Shown here: positions 44,443-53,511 of the stretch, piece by piece
How positions within the stretch are numbered: position 1 is the stretch's first letter
Layout: each line of letters begins with the position of its first letter
Assembly (NCBI GenBank): GCA_026707225.1
Contig: JAPOXG010000077.1
Location: 1-64,000, forward strand
DNA from: Chloroflexota bacterium
Lineage (GTDB): Bacteria > Chloroflexota > Anaerolineae > Aggregatilineales > Phototrophicaceae
DNA length: 64,000 nt
Direction of reading: 5' to 3'
Program-made: the position numbers and the translations under genes
The notes under the pieces: generated by a model
The model's database searches: none
What the model was told of the DNA's origin: nothing
The model's input: the letters and a program-made list of their open reading frames with translations, nothing else

Positions 44443-45885
44443 TTAATATGCTTTAGCGAATAGCGCGACTTTCTCCGCAGACCGACCGGAATAGACGCAT
44501 GCGCCTTGCGCGTCGGGCTGCTCAAAGGGGAAGCAGCGGATGGTGGCGCCGGTTTCGTCTTTGACCGCCAGTTCATCGTCGTCCGACCCATCCCAAAAGG
44601 CGCGCGCCCACTCTCCTTCGGCGACGATCGCGCGGAGTTCATCATACGAGGAGGCGTCCTGAATATGCGCATCGCGGAATTCCCGCGCGTCTTCCAACAG
44701 ATTTCGTTGAATATCGACGAGCAGTTCCCGCGCGACCGCGACAACATCATCCTGCGAGACGAATTGTTTGCCTTCGCGGCCCATTACATCGCGCCGCGCC
44801 AGCACCGCATTGTTGTTCTCGACATCTTTGGGTCCAATTTCGACGCGCAGCGGGACGCCGCGCATTTCCCAATCGTTGAATTTGAAGCCGGGGGACTGCC
44901 CTTCCCGCAGGTCCACATGAACGCGCAGGTTTGCCGCCTCAAACGATTTGCGCAGCCGCTCGACGGTTTCCAATACGGCGGTCCGCTGGGCATCGCGCCG
45001 ATAGATCGGCACAATCACCAGTTGATAGGGCGCGAGTTTGGGCGGCAGGCGCAAGCCCTTGTCATCGCCATGGGTCATGACAACCGCGCCGACCATACGC
45101 GTGCTTAAGCCCCAGGATGTCGTCCAGCAGTATTCCTGTGTGTTGGCTTCGGTTAGAAATTGGATATCGAAGGCTTTGGCGAAATTCTGACCCAGATTAT
45201 GGCTCGTGCCCGATTGCAGCGCGCGCTTGTCGCGCATCATCGCCTCAATCGTATAAGTGCGGAGAGCGCCGGCGAAACGTTCCATGCGGCTTTTCTCGCC
45301 CTTAATGACGGGAATGGCGGCGTCTTCGATGGCGAAGTCGGCATAAATGTCGAGCATTTGCAGAGTCTCTTCTTCGGCTTCGTCATGGGTGGCGTGCGCG
45401 GTATGGCCCTCCTGCCAGAGGAATTCGGCGGTGCGAAGGAAGGGGCGCGTGCGCAATTCCCAGCGCACGACATTCGACCACTGATTGATCAGCAGCGGCA
45501 GATCGCGGTAGGATTGGATCCAGTCGCTGAAGGCTTCGCCGATGACGGTCTCCGATGTGGGACGGACCACCAGCGGCTCTTCCAATTCCTTGCCGCCAGC
45601 ATGGGTGACGACGGCGAGCTCCGGGCTGAAACCTTCGACGTGCTGCGCCTCGCGCTTGATGTAACTTTCCGGGATAAAGAGCGGAAAATAGGCGTTCTGA
45701 TGACCGGTGGCTTTGAAGCGGCGGTCCAAGCCCGATTTGATGCCTTCCCAGATTTCGTAACCGTAGGGCTTGATGATCACGCAGCCCCGCACCGGCGATG
45801 GCGCGGCGAGGTCGGCGCGGTAGACGATTTCGTTGTACCAGCTCGAGAAGTCTTCGCTTTGGGCGGTGACTGCCTGTTCGGACAT
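44443..45885 (-). CDS. proS: Prolyl-tRNA synthetase, Thermus/archaeal-like type
   Basis: This 480-residue class II synthetase has motif 1/2 segments VVRPTSETVIGEAFSDWI and NQWSNVVRWELRTRPFLRTA, and EFLWQEGHTAHAT. Motif 3 is near WGLSTRMVGAVVMTHGDDKG. It is the archaeal/eukaryote-like form, shorter than E. coli ProRS and lacking the large inserted editing domain. The protein ends in ...KVALFAKAY, with the C-terminal Tyr typical of this group. A separate YbaK-type deacylase is encoded at 12221. TATAAT at 46015-46020 on its strand is a promoter candidate. Confidence 0.94.
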   Translation of the reverse strand: MSEQAVTAQSEDFSSWYNEIVYRADLAAPSPVRGCVIIKPYGYEIWEGIKSGLDRRFKATGHQNAYFPLFIPESYIKREAQHVEGFSPELAVVTHAGGKELEEPLVVRPTSETVIGEAFSDWIQSYRDLPLLINQWSNVVRWELRTRPFLRTAEFLWQEGHTAHATHDEAEEETLQMLDIYADFAIEDAAIPVIKGEKSRMERFAGALRTYTIEAMMRDKRALQSGTSHNLGQNFAKAFDIQFLTEANTQEYCWTTSWGLSTRMVGAVVMTHGDDKGLRLPPKLAPYQLVIVPIYRRDAQRTAVLETVERLRKSFEAANLRVHVDLREGQSPGFKFNDWEMRGVPLRVEIGPKDVENNNAVLARRDVMGREGKQFVSQDDVVAVARELLVDIQRNLLEDAREFRDAHIQDASSYDELRAIVAEGEWARAFWDGSDDDELAVKDETGATIRCFPFEQPDAQGACVYSGRSAEKVALFAKAY

Positions 45886-46014
45886 GGTTTGGCTTTCTCA
45901 ATTGCGAATAGACTTTAGCCGCTGCCGCAGCACCCAGTGGCGCAAGCCCGCTGCCGACCCCGCGAGACAGGCCGCGACCGACAACCTCCACCAGTAGGTG
46001 GCAAAGCGCACAGT

Positions 46015-46043
46015 ATTATAATGCGCGCGTGACAGAATGAAAG
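46015..46043 (-). promoter_or_regulatory. Candidate proS promoter
   Basis: On the minus strand CTTTCA (46038-46043), 17 bp, and TATAAT (46015-46020). The leader would be about 120 nt. Confidence 0.45.
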
Positions 46044-46076
46044 ACCGGCATGTGAAGCAAATGCAAGCAAACCGCG

Positions 46077-46433
46077 CTAACGATGCGACCGGCTTGAGGC
46101 GCTGTTTCCAGTGTCGATCTCGCTCGGAGAATCGGGGGACCAATCGCGCGCGTAATTTTTGCGCAGCTTGGCCATGACCGCTTCGCCCAGATCAATATCG
46201 CTGCAGCTGGCCAGCTGCAGAAGATAGAGCATTACATCCGCCAATTCATCAGCCAATTCGTCGGCGCTGTCGGTTTCTTCGCTCCATTGGAACAATTCGA
46301 GGACTTCCGTCGCTTCCAGCACAAGCGAGATCGCCAGGTTGCGCTGCGTTTGCTGCTTGGGTGAGTCGTCAGCGAGCCAGCCTTTGCTCTCAACGAATTG
46401 GTACATAGCGCTGGTTAAGGTTTCCAATTCCAC
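46077..46433 (-). CDS. MazG-like nucleotide pyrophosphohydrolase
   Basis: The 118-residue single-domain all-alpha NTP pyrophosphohydrolase is of the MazG/dCTPase (RS21-C6) type. The metal-binding helices are SLVLEATEVLELFQWSEE and ELADELADVMLYLLQLASCS, which hold the conserved Glu and Asp residues. It probably removes non-canonical or excess dNTPs (house-cleaning); the exact nucleotide is unknown. It starts 13 bp after the sugar-phosphate transferase stop and so may belong to the same transcript. Confidence 0.85.
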   Translation of the reverse strand: MELETLTSAMYQFVESKGWLADDSPKQQTQRNLAISLVLEATEVLELFQWSEETDSADELADELADVMLYLLQLASCSDIDLGEAVMAKLRKNYARDWSPDSPSEIDTGNSASSRSHR

Positions 46434-46446
46434 GACGAGGCTCCGC

Positions 46447-47919
46447 TTAATAGGCCTGCGGGTTGGAGCGTGTGATGGACTGCCAGATGGTACGAATGAT
46501 AATGACGATGTCGAGCCAGAGGGACCAATTCTCCACGTAGAATCGGTCGGCTTCGGTGCGCTGCGCGATTGAGGTGTCGCCGCGGAATCCGTTGATTTGC
46601 GCCCAACCGGTCATGCCGGATTTCTCGCGGTGCCGCACCATATAATCCGGGATTTGGCGCCGAAATTGCTGTACGTACATCGGGCGCTCCGGCCGCGGAC
46701 CGACGAGGCTCATGTGTCCGACGAGGACATTAATCAATTGTGGAATTTCATCCCAGTTGCTGCGGCGCATATAGCGTCCCAGCCTGGTGACGCGTTCATC
46801 ATTTTCCACCGTCCAGGTTTGTCCGCCGGATTCGGCGTTCTGGCGCATGGAGCGGAACTTAATCATAGGAAAGGGACGGCCATCAAGGCCCATCCGGACT
46901 TGCCAGTAAAACACCGATCCGCGCGATTCCAGGCGAATCAGGAGCGCTGTGATCAACATAAAGGGCGAGAGCAGCACCAAGCCGACCGCGGCGCCGATCA
47001 AATCCAGGGCGCGCTTCAGGCTAAGTTTCCAGCCGCGCAGGGCGATATCGCGCACGGTCAATAGCGCCGTGCCGCCGAGATCGTCGACATTGAGATCGCC
47101 AGCCATATACGAGAACATATCCGGGTATACCTTTATATCCACCTTGCCGCGCTGGCAGAGGCTGATCAGCTCGACCAGTTCGCCGCGCCGATAATCGGAC
47201 AGAGCGACAATCACTTGTTCCACTTGCCGATCGTCAATGAGGCGGGGGATATCGTCATAGGCGCCGATGTACGGATAGCCGAGCAATTCGCCTTCTTGCG
47301 CCGCCGCGGTGACGATGCCGACGATGGTGTAGCCGAGCTCGGGGCTGTTGCGAATATGTTCTGTGATTTTGCGCGCTATGTCTCCCTCGCCAACGATCAG
47401 CAGATTGTCGCGGACGACGCCGCGCCGGCGCAAAAGCGTCCAGCTTCGGCGATGCAATTCACGCCCGAAGACGGTCAGCAGCACACTGAAGAACCAGACA
47501 TAGAACAGAAGACTGCGCGGATAGACGGCTTCCATCGCCGTGTTCTGGAGCAAGAATTCCTGCGTTCCGCTCGCCAGAAGCGTACCAAGCGTGACGACGC
47601 CAATCACCTGGCGCAGCTGCTCAACTCGACTGAAGGCGCGTTTCAAATGATAGAGCTGGGAAAAGTAAAACATGACGACGATCGTGATGGTGTGCACGAC
47701 GATGGTGGGCATATACCTGGCCAAAACCGGCTGCTCTTCCGGGCGGGGGAAGAAGGGCAATAGCTCGCGCGCCTCGTAGCCGATGGCGAAAGCGATGATA
47801 AGCATCGCCGTGTCGGTGAGCAGCAGGGTCAGCGTGGAAAGCGCCTTCAGGTGGTCGTTGCTCAAGCGTATCGAGCGCGGCTCTACCCGGTATGAGACGG
47901 GTTGCGGATCTCCTGCCAT
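46447..47919 (-). CDS. Polyprenyl-phosphate sugar-1-phosphate transferase (WcaJ/WbaP-like)
   Basis: The 490-residue membrane enzyme starts glycan assembly by placing a sugar phosphate on undecaprenyl phosphate. It has about four N-terminal membrane spans and a CoA-binding-like cytoplasmic domain (NLLIVGEGDIARKITEHIRN). A further span and the C-terminal bacterial sugar-transferase domain follow (KRALDLIGAAVGLVLLSPFM; IKFRSMR; NWDEIPQLINVLVGHMSLVG; GPRPERP). The ATG at 47919 has a perfect AAAGGAGGT 8 nt upstream and overlaps the end of the GT2 gene by 37 nt. The longer open frame to 48027 is not needed. Confidence 0.9.
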   Translation of the reverse strand: MAGDPQPVSYRVEPRSIRLSNDHLKALSTLTLLLTDTAMLIIAFAIGYEARELLPFFPRPEEQPVLARYMPTIVVHTITIVVMFYFSQLYHLKRAFSRVEQLRQVIGVVTLGTLLASGTQEFLLQNTAMEAVYPRSLLFYVWFFSVLLTVFGRELHRRSWTLLRRRGVVRDNLLIVGEGDIARKITEHIRNSPELGYTIVGIVTAAAQEGELLGYPYIGAYDDIPRLIDDRQVEQVIVALSDYRRGELVELISLCQRGKVDIKVYPDMFSYMAGDLNVDDLGGTALLTVRDIALRGWKLSLKRALDLIGAAVGLVLLSPFMLITALLIRLESRGSVFYWQVRMGLDGRPFPMIKFRSMRQNAESGGQTWTVENDERVTRLGRYMRRSNWDEIPQLINVLVGHMSLVGPRPERPMYVQQFRRQIPDYMVRHREKSGMTGWAQINGFRGDTSIAQRTEADRFYVENWSLWLDIVIIIRTIWQSITRSNPQAY

Positions 47920-48788
47920 AAGCCGGGACCTCCTTTGAATAATAGCGCTGTCAGGATGATCAAATGCACGGGATAAAGCGTGCCGCGCCGGAAATGCTTG
48001 CGATAAAAGATGAGCATCGCGCGCCAAAACTCAAATTGCGCATTGGGGCTTTTGCTGCTTGCCGCGCGCTTCACATGACGCACGGTAACAGCCGGATGGT
48101 ACCATACTTTGTATCCAGCTTGCTTGACGCGAAAAGCCCAATCCAAGTCCTCGCCATACATGAAAAACGCTTCATCAAGCAAGCCCGCTCTTTCGATAGC
48201 CGCCTTGCGCACCTGCATATAGGCGCCGACCACGGAATCGACTTCGAGATCTTGATCTTCATGGGCGAAGGTCATGTTATAGCGACCGAAGCGCCGATTG
48301 CGCGGGAAGAGCCGCGCCAAGCCGGAATAATGATAGAAGCTGACCATGGGCGTGGGGAAACCGCGGCGGCAGGCTTTGTCCAGGCTGCCATCGGTCAAGA
48401 TCAACTTGGGGCCGGCCACGCCGATATCGGGGCGAGAATCCATGAATTGCACCATCCGAAACAGGGCAGCGGGCGGCACTTCGGTATCAGGATTCAGCAG
48501 CAGGGCATATCGCGGCGCCGACGGATCAACATCGCGCGCGCCGCGGAAGCCCAGAGCGCGCAAGCCGATGTTATTCGCTCGCGGATAGCCGGCGTTTACC
48601 GGATTCGCGATCAGTTCGACACTCGGGAATTCCTGCTGAACCATCGTCGGGCTGCCGTCGTCCGAGGCATTATCGACCACGACCACGCGAAAGCGGAAGT
48701 GGCCTTCGCTAGCGAGAACTGTCCGCAGGCAGCGCGCCAACAAGTCGCGGGTATTCCAGTTGACGATGACAATACCAAGATCAATCAC
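47883..48788 (-). CDS. GT2-family glycosyltransferase
   Basis: This nucleotide-sugar-dependent transferase of about 300 residues resembles rhamnosyltransferases. It has IVIVNWNTRDLLARCLRTVL, VVVDNASDDGS, NPVNAGYPRANNIGL and LLNPDTEVPP (the NPD variant of DxD), then FFMYGEDLDWAFRVKQAGYK. The C-terminus has a hydrophobic segment. The GTG at 48788 is chosen because GAGG lies 5 nt upstream. An in-frame TTG at 48818 would fall upstream of the transcription start predicted from the -10 at 48821. It contributes to a surface polysaccharide with its neighbours. Confidence 0.87.
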   Translation of the reverse strand: MIDLGIVIVNWNTRDLLARCLRTVLASEGHFRFRVVVVDNASDDGSPTMVQQEFPSVELIANPVNAGYPRANNIGLRALGFRGARDVDPSAPRYALLLNPDTEVPPAALFRMVQFMDSRPDIGVAGPKLILTDGSLDKACRRGFPTPMVSFYHYSGLARLFPRNRRFGRYNMTFAHEDQDLEVDSVVGAYMQVRKAAIERAGLLDEAFFMYGEDLDWAFRVKQAGYKVWYHPAVTVRHVKRAASSKSPNAQFEFWRAMLIFYRKHFRRGTLYPVHLIILTALLFKGGPGLWQEIRNPSHTG

Positions 48789-48820
48789 ATTCGCCTCGGG
48801 CGCCTGTTTCGTCCGCAATC

Positions 48821-48829
48821 ATTTTAGCA
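48821..48829 (-). promoter_or_regulatory. Extended -10 promoter for the GT2 and sugar-phosphate transferase genes
   Basis: On the minus strand TGCTAAAAT (TG-n-TAAAAT). The -35 is weak. This position determines the preferred GTG start of the GT2 gene. Confidence 0.45.
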
Positions 48830-48906
48830 CAATCAACGGTTGAACCATGTTTCCTAATGATACAGCCACTTGGAGGCAGAGAATAGAATCAACCGCGCTC
48901 ACTACA

Positions 48907-48950
48907 AAACAACAAGCCCAGGCCTTGCACGGGCAAGGGGGTTTCTCATC
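48907..48950. repeat. AACAAGCCC...GCAAGGGG repeat-like element with hairpin
   Basis: AACAAGCCCAGG, then CCTTGC-ACGG-GCAAGG, then GGG. The outer parts match AACAAGCCCA...GCAAGGGG at 7604-7637, so this may be a third dispersed family. The hairpin follows the GT39-like gene stop but lacks an adjacent T-run. Confidence 0.35.
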
Positions 48951-48959
48951 TAAGCTGTT

Positions 48960-50669
48960 TTAGCGATGCTTCTCACAGCTTAAGCGATTGAGGCAATAGA
49001 CAATTAACGTTGGATTGTGCCAGTAAGACGCCATATTCATCATCGCTTCCGAGCCGGTCCAAAGCGGGCGATGTATTTCCGCGACTCTGTGAAAGGCAGC
49101 GTCTAGCTCTCGCAGATAAGCGCGCTCTGCTTCGACAATTTCGGCGGGCACGATGCTTTGCGAACGTATTACATCGAAGGCTTTGCTGTCTGAGTAGATC
49201 AGGTAGTCATACTCGCTGCCGTCGGGCAAGGCAGAAGCATAAGACAAATTGTGGGCAAAGTTGGGATAAAGCGCATTGTCCAGGGGCACGTTGTAAGAAC
49301 CGTTTAGAAAAAAGCGGGCGCCGCCTGGGATGTTTGTGTGGATCCACTCCAACATGATGTAACGTGTATCGGGCTGTGAGAACACTTTTACGACTTGCAC
49401 GGAAAGGACGAGCGGCTGGATGACGAGGATCAGCGCAACGGCTGGCATGGCGATTCGACTGGGCAAAGACAGACGGCGAACCAGCCAGTCCGCGCTGATT
49501 GCGGATAACAAGATGATGAAGGGCAGAATCAGCATGATGTGGTGATCGCTGTGACCAGGCCGGATGGTGCGCAGAGCCACCAGCGCATAGAGAACAATAG
49601 TAAACCATATTAGCCCGACACATAGCAGAAAAGAGTCATGCCTGAGTATGTAGCGCATTTGCGGGCCGGTATATCCCCCCCGCCGCCGCCAGCAAGCGGC
49701 AATAGAGGCAATTGCGCAGATTACAGCCGGGACGCCGATACCAAAGATTGGAATGAACAGCAACTGATAGAACATACCGGTCCAATGATCGACCAGAAAA
49801 AAACGCGGCAAATCCGCGCCGGAGGAGACATACTGCCCGACGATCCAGGAGAAATCATTCAAGAAGTGCCCAAAGTCCCGCAAAATGTAGGGACTGCCCG
49901 CGAAGAACACAATTGGAATCATAAGCCAGGCGATGATCACTGCGCGAAACATTGCCGCCGACCGATGGCGATAGAGCAAAATCAAGCCCACGGCGAATAC
50001 AAAGGGAGCCACAGCCAAAGCGTTGTATCGTGTGGTCGCTGCCAAACCGGTTAACGCGCCGGCCAGCATGTAGAAGCGAATTCGGCTGGCGGGTCGGCTA
50101 TTGTAAAGCGCGACGACTGATGCCCAGGTCGCCAGCGTCATCCAGCCAACAGCCAGCGAGCCCGGCTTGATGTAATGCGCGTGCTGAACAAATGTAAAAC
50201 ATGAGGCGACGAGCAATCCGGCGCAAAGAGCCGCATATCGACCAGACAGGAGTCGTGTTATGGCGTAACAGCTAGCCAGCGCAATCATGCCACCGACCAC
50301 TGAATACATACGCGATATGACGTACAAATGATGGCCTGCGTAGTTGCGCAAGTTGCGCCCCTCGCGATCTGCGAGAGAAAGTTCGTCAAGTGATCCCGTC
50401 AGGCGAAATAATACGAAGTTGGAATTGATGATGAACGAAGGATAATTGAAAAATTCGGGATTCAATCGATTGCGCAGCGACATGTTGACCGGAATCGAAA
50501 CATTTAAGAACTCATCCGGATGAACCGCCAGGTGCTCGTGAACCATGCCGAAGGGCGCGTAGGAGGGAAAGTACTCTGGATTGGGCTGGCCGAAACCGAT
50601 GCCGATGATGCGCAAGGCGGCGGCAAACAGCAGCAGTATCGTGACCGCCAGCCAGTCAATCGGGCGCAT
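48960..50669 (-). CDS. Membrane glycosyltransferase, GT39-like
   Basis: The 569-residue integral membrane protein has about twelve spans. The N-terminal loop after the first span ends HLAVHPDEFLNVSIPVNM, with the acidic His-Pro-Asp-Glu typical of the catalytic loop of lipid-sugar-dependent glycosyltransferases. A further loop contains HYIKPGSLAVGWMTLAT. The likely role is adding a sugar to a cell-surface glycan outside the membrane; donor and acceptor are unknown. ATG 50669 with AGGGA 6 nt upstream overlaps the murE end by 14 nt, indicating translational coupling. Confidence 0.78.
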   Translation of the reverse strand: MRPIDWLAVTILLLFAAALRIIGIGFGQPNPEYFPSYAPFGMVHEHLAVHPDEFLNVSIPVNMSLRNRLNPEFFNYPSFIINSNFVLFRLTGSLDELSLADREGRNLRNYAGHHLYVISRMYSVVGGMIALASCYAITRLLSGRYAALCAGLLVASCFTFVQHAHYIKPGSLAVGWMTLATWASVVALYNSRPASRIRFYMLAGALTGLAATTRYNALAVAPFVFAVGLILLYRHRSAAMFRAVIIAWLMIPIVFFAGSPYILRDFGHFLNDFSWIVGQYVSSGADLPRFFLVDHWTGMFYQLLFIPIFGIGVPAVICAIASIAACWRRRGGYTGPQMRYILRHDSFLLCVGLIWFTIVLYALVALRTIRPGHSDHHIMLILPFIILLSAISADWLVRRLSLPSRIAMPAVALILVIQPLVLSVQVVKVFSQPDTRYIMLEWIHTNIPGGARFFLNGSYNVPLDNALYPNFAHNLSYASALPDGSEYDYLIYSDSKAFDVIRSQSIVPAEIVEAERAYLRELDAAFHRVAEIHRPLWTGSEAMMNMASYWHNPTLIVYCLNRLSCEKHR

Positions 50670-52209
50670 GGCGTCCCTGTTTGGCTGTGGGCAGCGTACT
50701 GAGCGGAGCGCCACGCAGCGCCGACCGCAGCGCCTCGCGATCGTCCCAGGGATGCTCGACCGTGCCGAAGCACATGCTCTGCTCGTGGCCCTTGCCGCAA
50801 GCCATCACCAGATCGCCCGCGCGCGCCAATTGGCATGCCCGGTAGATGGCGTTGCCTCTATCGGGAATACGCACAAAAGTCTCGCCTTCGACGCCGCCAC
50901 GCGCCAGGCAGCCGGCCGCCATCATGGCGAGGATCTCCGCCAACGATTCCGTACGCGGATCTTCCGCCGTGAGGATGGTCACATCGGCCAATTGCGCCGA
51001 GGTCTCCGCCATCAATCGGCGCTTTTCGACATCGCGCAGGCCGGCGCTGCCGAAGACGGCGATCAAGCGCTTGCCAGGCGCCAACATGCGGCGGCCCGCT
51101 TCAAGCGCTCGCTTCAGCGCGTTGGGCGTATGGGCGAAATCGACCATGGCGATGAAGTCTTGACCTTCGTCGATGCGCTCCATGCGACCCGGGATCGCTT
51201 TGACGTGCGCGATACCAGCCACTATCGAGTTCAATCGCGCGCCCAGCGCCCGCGCAGCGGCAAAAGCGGCGAGAGCATTATAGACATTAAATTCGCCCGG
51301 CAACTGCAGGGTGAGCGCCTGTTCACTCACATGAAATCGCGTAACAGACAGCGAGTAGGTTAAGTCAGAGGCGCGGTAACAGGCCGGCTTCGAGATGCTG
51401 TAGGTGATATGACGGTCGGCGGGAATCGCGGTGAAGTAGGCCGAAGACGGGTCATCGGCGTTGATGATGGATACTTTCTCCTGCACAGGTTTGCGCCAGC
51501 TATCTTGCAGCATTCGGAACATAACGGCTTTCGCCGCGCGGTATTCCTCCCAACTGCCATGATAATCGAGGTGTTCGTGCATCACATTGGTCAATACAGC
51601 GACATCGATATCGACGCCTTGCAACCGCCCCTGCGCCAAGCCGTGGCTGGTCATTTCCAATATGCAGTGGGTCAGCCCGGCTTCGACCATCTTCGCCAGG
51701 TAGGCTTGAATCACTGGCGCGCTCGGCGTCGTGACGTGCAAGCCGGTGGCTGAGGTTTCGTCGCCGAAGTCAGCGGAAATGGTGCTGATGTAGCCGGCTT
51801 TGATATCTGACACGTGCTTCAAAATGCTGTGCAGCAGCAGGCAGGTCGTGGTCTTGCCGTCGGTACCGGTGACGCCGATGATGACCAATTGGCGCGAAGG
51901 AAAATCGTGCCAGGCGGCCGCCAGCAAACCCAGGACTTGACCCGCGCTTCTGACGCGGATGTAGGGGACGGGGAGTTCTGGCGCTTCGGCTTCGCCAACG
52001 ATAGCGGCGGCGCCAGTGGCGATAGCGTCGGGGATAAAATTGTGGCCGTCGACCGATTGCCCGGCTCGCGCGACGAAGAGACCGCCCGGCCTTACCTCGA
52101 GGCTGGATTCGACGACGGGCGCGCTGATCGGCGTCGCCAGGTCGCCGCTGGCCGCGAGGATCTGATTGGCTGGGATGGTGGCGAGCAATGTCTGAAGCGA
52201 CTTCGGCAT
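50656..52209 (-). CDS. murE: UDP-N-acetylmuramyl-tripeptide synthetase (Mur ligase)
   Basis: This 517-residue peptidoglycan-precursor ligase adds the third amino acid. The ATP-binding loop is GVTGTDGKTTTC, followed by LEMTSHGLAQGR, NVMHEHLDYHG with the expected His and Asp, and the C-terminal domain with FGSAGLRDVEKRRLMAE and TAEDPRTESL. The last corresponds to the amino-acid-selecting DNPR/DDPR motif, here EDPR, so the added residue (meso-DAP, Lys or Orn) cannot be called. ATG 52209 is used. The longer frame upstream runs into repeat sequence. Confidence 0.92.
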   Translation of the reverse strand: MPKSLQTLLATIPANQILAASGDLATPISAPVVESSLEVRPGGLFVARAGQSVDGHNFIPDAIATGAAAIVGEAEAPELPVPYIRVRSAGQVLGLLAAAWHDFPSRQLVIIGVTGTDGKTTTCLLLHSILKHVSDIKAGYISTISADFGDETSATGLHVTTPSAPVIQAYLAKMVEAGLTHCILEMTSHGLAQGRLQGVDIDVAVLTNVMHEHLDYHGSWEEYRAAKAVMFRMLQDSWRKPVQEKVSIINADDPSSAYFTAIPADRHITYSISKPACYRASDLTYSLSVTRFHVSEQALTLQLPGEFNVYNALAAFAAARALGARLNSIVAGIAHVKAIPGRMERIDEGQDFIAMVDFAHTPNALKRALEAGRRMLAPGKRLIAVFGSAGLRDVEKRRLMAETSAQLADVTILTAEDPRTESLAEILAMMAAGCLARGGVEGETFVRIPDRGNAIYRACQLARAGDLVMACGKGHEQSMCFGTVEHPWDDREALRSALRGAPLSTLPTAKQGRHAPD

Positions 52210-52299
52210 GGCGTTCGGTCCGTGAATTTCGAAAACGAGGCGAGGCTTCTTAGTAGAACCAAGCAAGGCACGCAAAATTATTGGAATTTTATTGCAATA

Positions 52300-52328
52300 G
52301 TGGGCGAGCCACCGGCTCGCCCGTACAC
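52300..52328. repeat. Palindromic GGGCGAGCC-type dispersed repeat
   Basis: GTGGGCGAGCCACCGGCTCG followed by CCCGTACA has 9-bp arms GGGCGAGCC/GGCTCGCCC. It is nearly identical to 17879-17910. Confidence 0.75.
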
Positions 52329-52420
52329 ACTTTCGATTATTTTTGAATTTTCTTTCTTTTGGCGGTCATTCAATTGCATTCTAGGGATCAATTCTATTCA
52401 AACATGGTTGCGGTCCCCTG

Positions 52421-52454
52421 ACAAATACAAACGCGCCGGAACATATCCAGCGCG
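52421..52454 (-). terminator. Terminator closing the F0 gene set
   Basis: The arms CGCGC-C-GGA and TCC-A-GCGCG (52432-52454) form a 5+3 bp stem with one mismatch. On the minus strand TTTGTATTTGT follows. It stands 30 bp after the atpF stop, so transcription of the ATP synthase genes appears to end here. Confidence 0.6.
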
Positions 52455-52483
52455 CTTGGTTGATTGATTGATGCGTCAGGCTT

Positions 52484-53194
52484 TTAGTTCAAGCTGCGCG
52501 CCAGCTCATTCAGCTGCGAGCGGACGCTGCCATCGACCATGCCGCCGGGCCAGCGCACGATCAAGCCGCCGAGGATCGAGGGATCGACGGTGAATTCCGC
52601 TTCATCCGCGCCAACTTCTGACGTGATGTTCTTCTCTTCAGCGGCGGTCAAGGGCATGGCGCTGACCACTTCAACGCTGCCGCCGATGCCTTTGGCGCCT
52701 GCCGGCAGGTCGGTGATGAAACTGTTGACCAGCGCCTTTTGCTTGGTCTTGCTGATGCTCTCGCCCAGAATGCGCCCGGCGACGGCGACCGAGATATTCA
52801 GCACCTGGTCACGCAAATTGCCGAGTTCAGCGTTGCGCATGGCGACCGCTTCATTTTGCGCGTCGTACTGAATGCGAGCGGCCTCTTGGCGGGCGTCGCT
52901 TTCGATGGCGCCGGCGACATCTTCGCCACGTCCGCGGGCTTCATCGATCACCTTTTGCGCTTCGGCGCGGGCTTGCGCCAGGATTTTTTCCGCTTCGGCT
53001 TCGGCGTTTTCACGGGCGCGGGCGGCCGCCGCCGCATCTTCCAAGCCTTTGGCGATTCGATTGCGCCGCTCGTTCAGCACATTGGTCAAGGGATCGTAGA
53101 TGAAGCGCGTCAGCACTGTGTAGAGCACGATGAAGGCGATCGCCCAAATCAGCATCAAACCCGGGTTAATGCCGAGGTTGTCAAGTACGCTCAT
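52484..53194 (-). CDS. atpF: ATP synthase subunit b with delta-type C-terminal domain
   Basis: The 236-residue peripheral-stalk protein has one N-terminal membrane span (residues about 13-33, LMLIWAIAFIVLYTVLTRFI). A long charged coiled coil with many Ala/Glu/Arg follows (about 35-150). The last 70 residues (GSVEVVSAMPLTAAEEKNI, DPSILGGLIVRWPGGMVDGS, LNELARSLN) resemble the C-terminal part of the delta subunit (AtpH). The N-terminal helical domain of delta is missing. No separate atpH follows. AGGAGGAG precedes the ATG. It is the last gene of the F0 set. Confidence 0.88.
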   Translation of the reverse strand: MSVLDNLGINPGLMLIWAIAFIVLYTVLTRFIYDPLTNVLNERRNRIAKGLEDAAAAARARENAEAEAEKILAQARAEAQKVIDEARGRGEDVAGAIESDARQEAARIQYDAQNEAVAMRNAELGNLRDQVLNISVAVAGRILGESISKTKQKALVNSFITDLPAGAKGIGGSVEVVSAMPLTAAEEKNITSEVGADEAEFTVDPSILGGLIVRWPGGMVDGSVRSQLNELARSLN

Positions 53195-53223
53195 AATCTC
53201 CTCCTATGAGTCTCCAACTCAGC

Positions 53224-53466
53224 CTAGCTGAGCACGAAGAGGATAATCAGCGACACAACCAGGGCGTAGATGGCGACGGCTTCCGCGAAGGCGACGCCGA
53301 GGATCATGTTGGTCTGAATGGTAGCGGTGTGATCGGGATTGCGCCCCATCGCTTGCACGGCGCCGCCAACCGAGAGGCCGATGCCGATACCGCCGCCGGC
53401 CGCGCCGATCATGGCCAGCCCGGCGCCTATCGCTTTACCCAGGATAATCGTTGATTGTGGATCCAT
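53224..53466 (-). CDS. atpE: ATP synthase subunit c
   Basis: This 80-residue ring-forming proteolipid has two membrane helices joined by the polar loop GRNPD (residues 41-45). The ion-binding Glu62 is in LGVAFAEAVAIYAL. The residue after Glu is Ala, and there is no Na+-type Gln/Ser/Thr set, so it is most likely proton-coupled. GGAGG lies 8 nt before the ATG. Confidence 0.95.
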   Translation of the reverse strand: MDPQSTIILGKAIGAGLAMIGAAGGGIGIGLSVGGAVQAMGRNPDHTATIQTNMILGVAFAEAVAIYALVVSLIILFVLS

Positions 53467-53511
53467 TTATCTTTCCTCCAGATATGCGCTTAAATCTGCC
53501 AGTTGAAGTGA

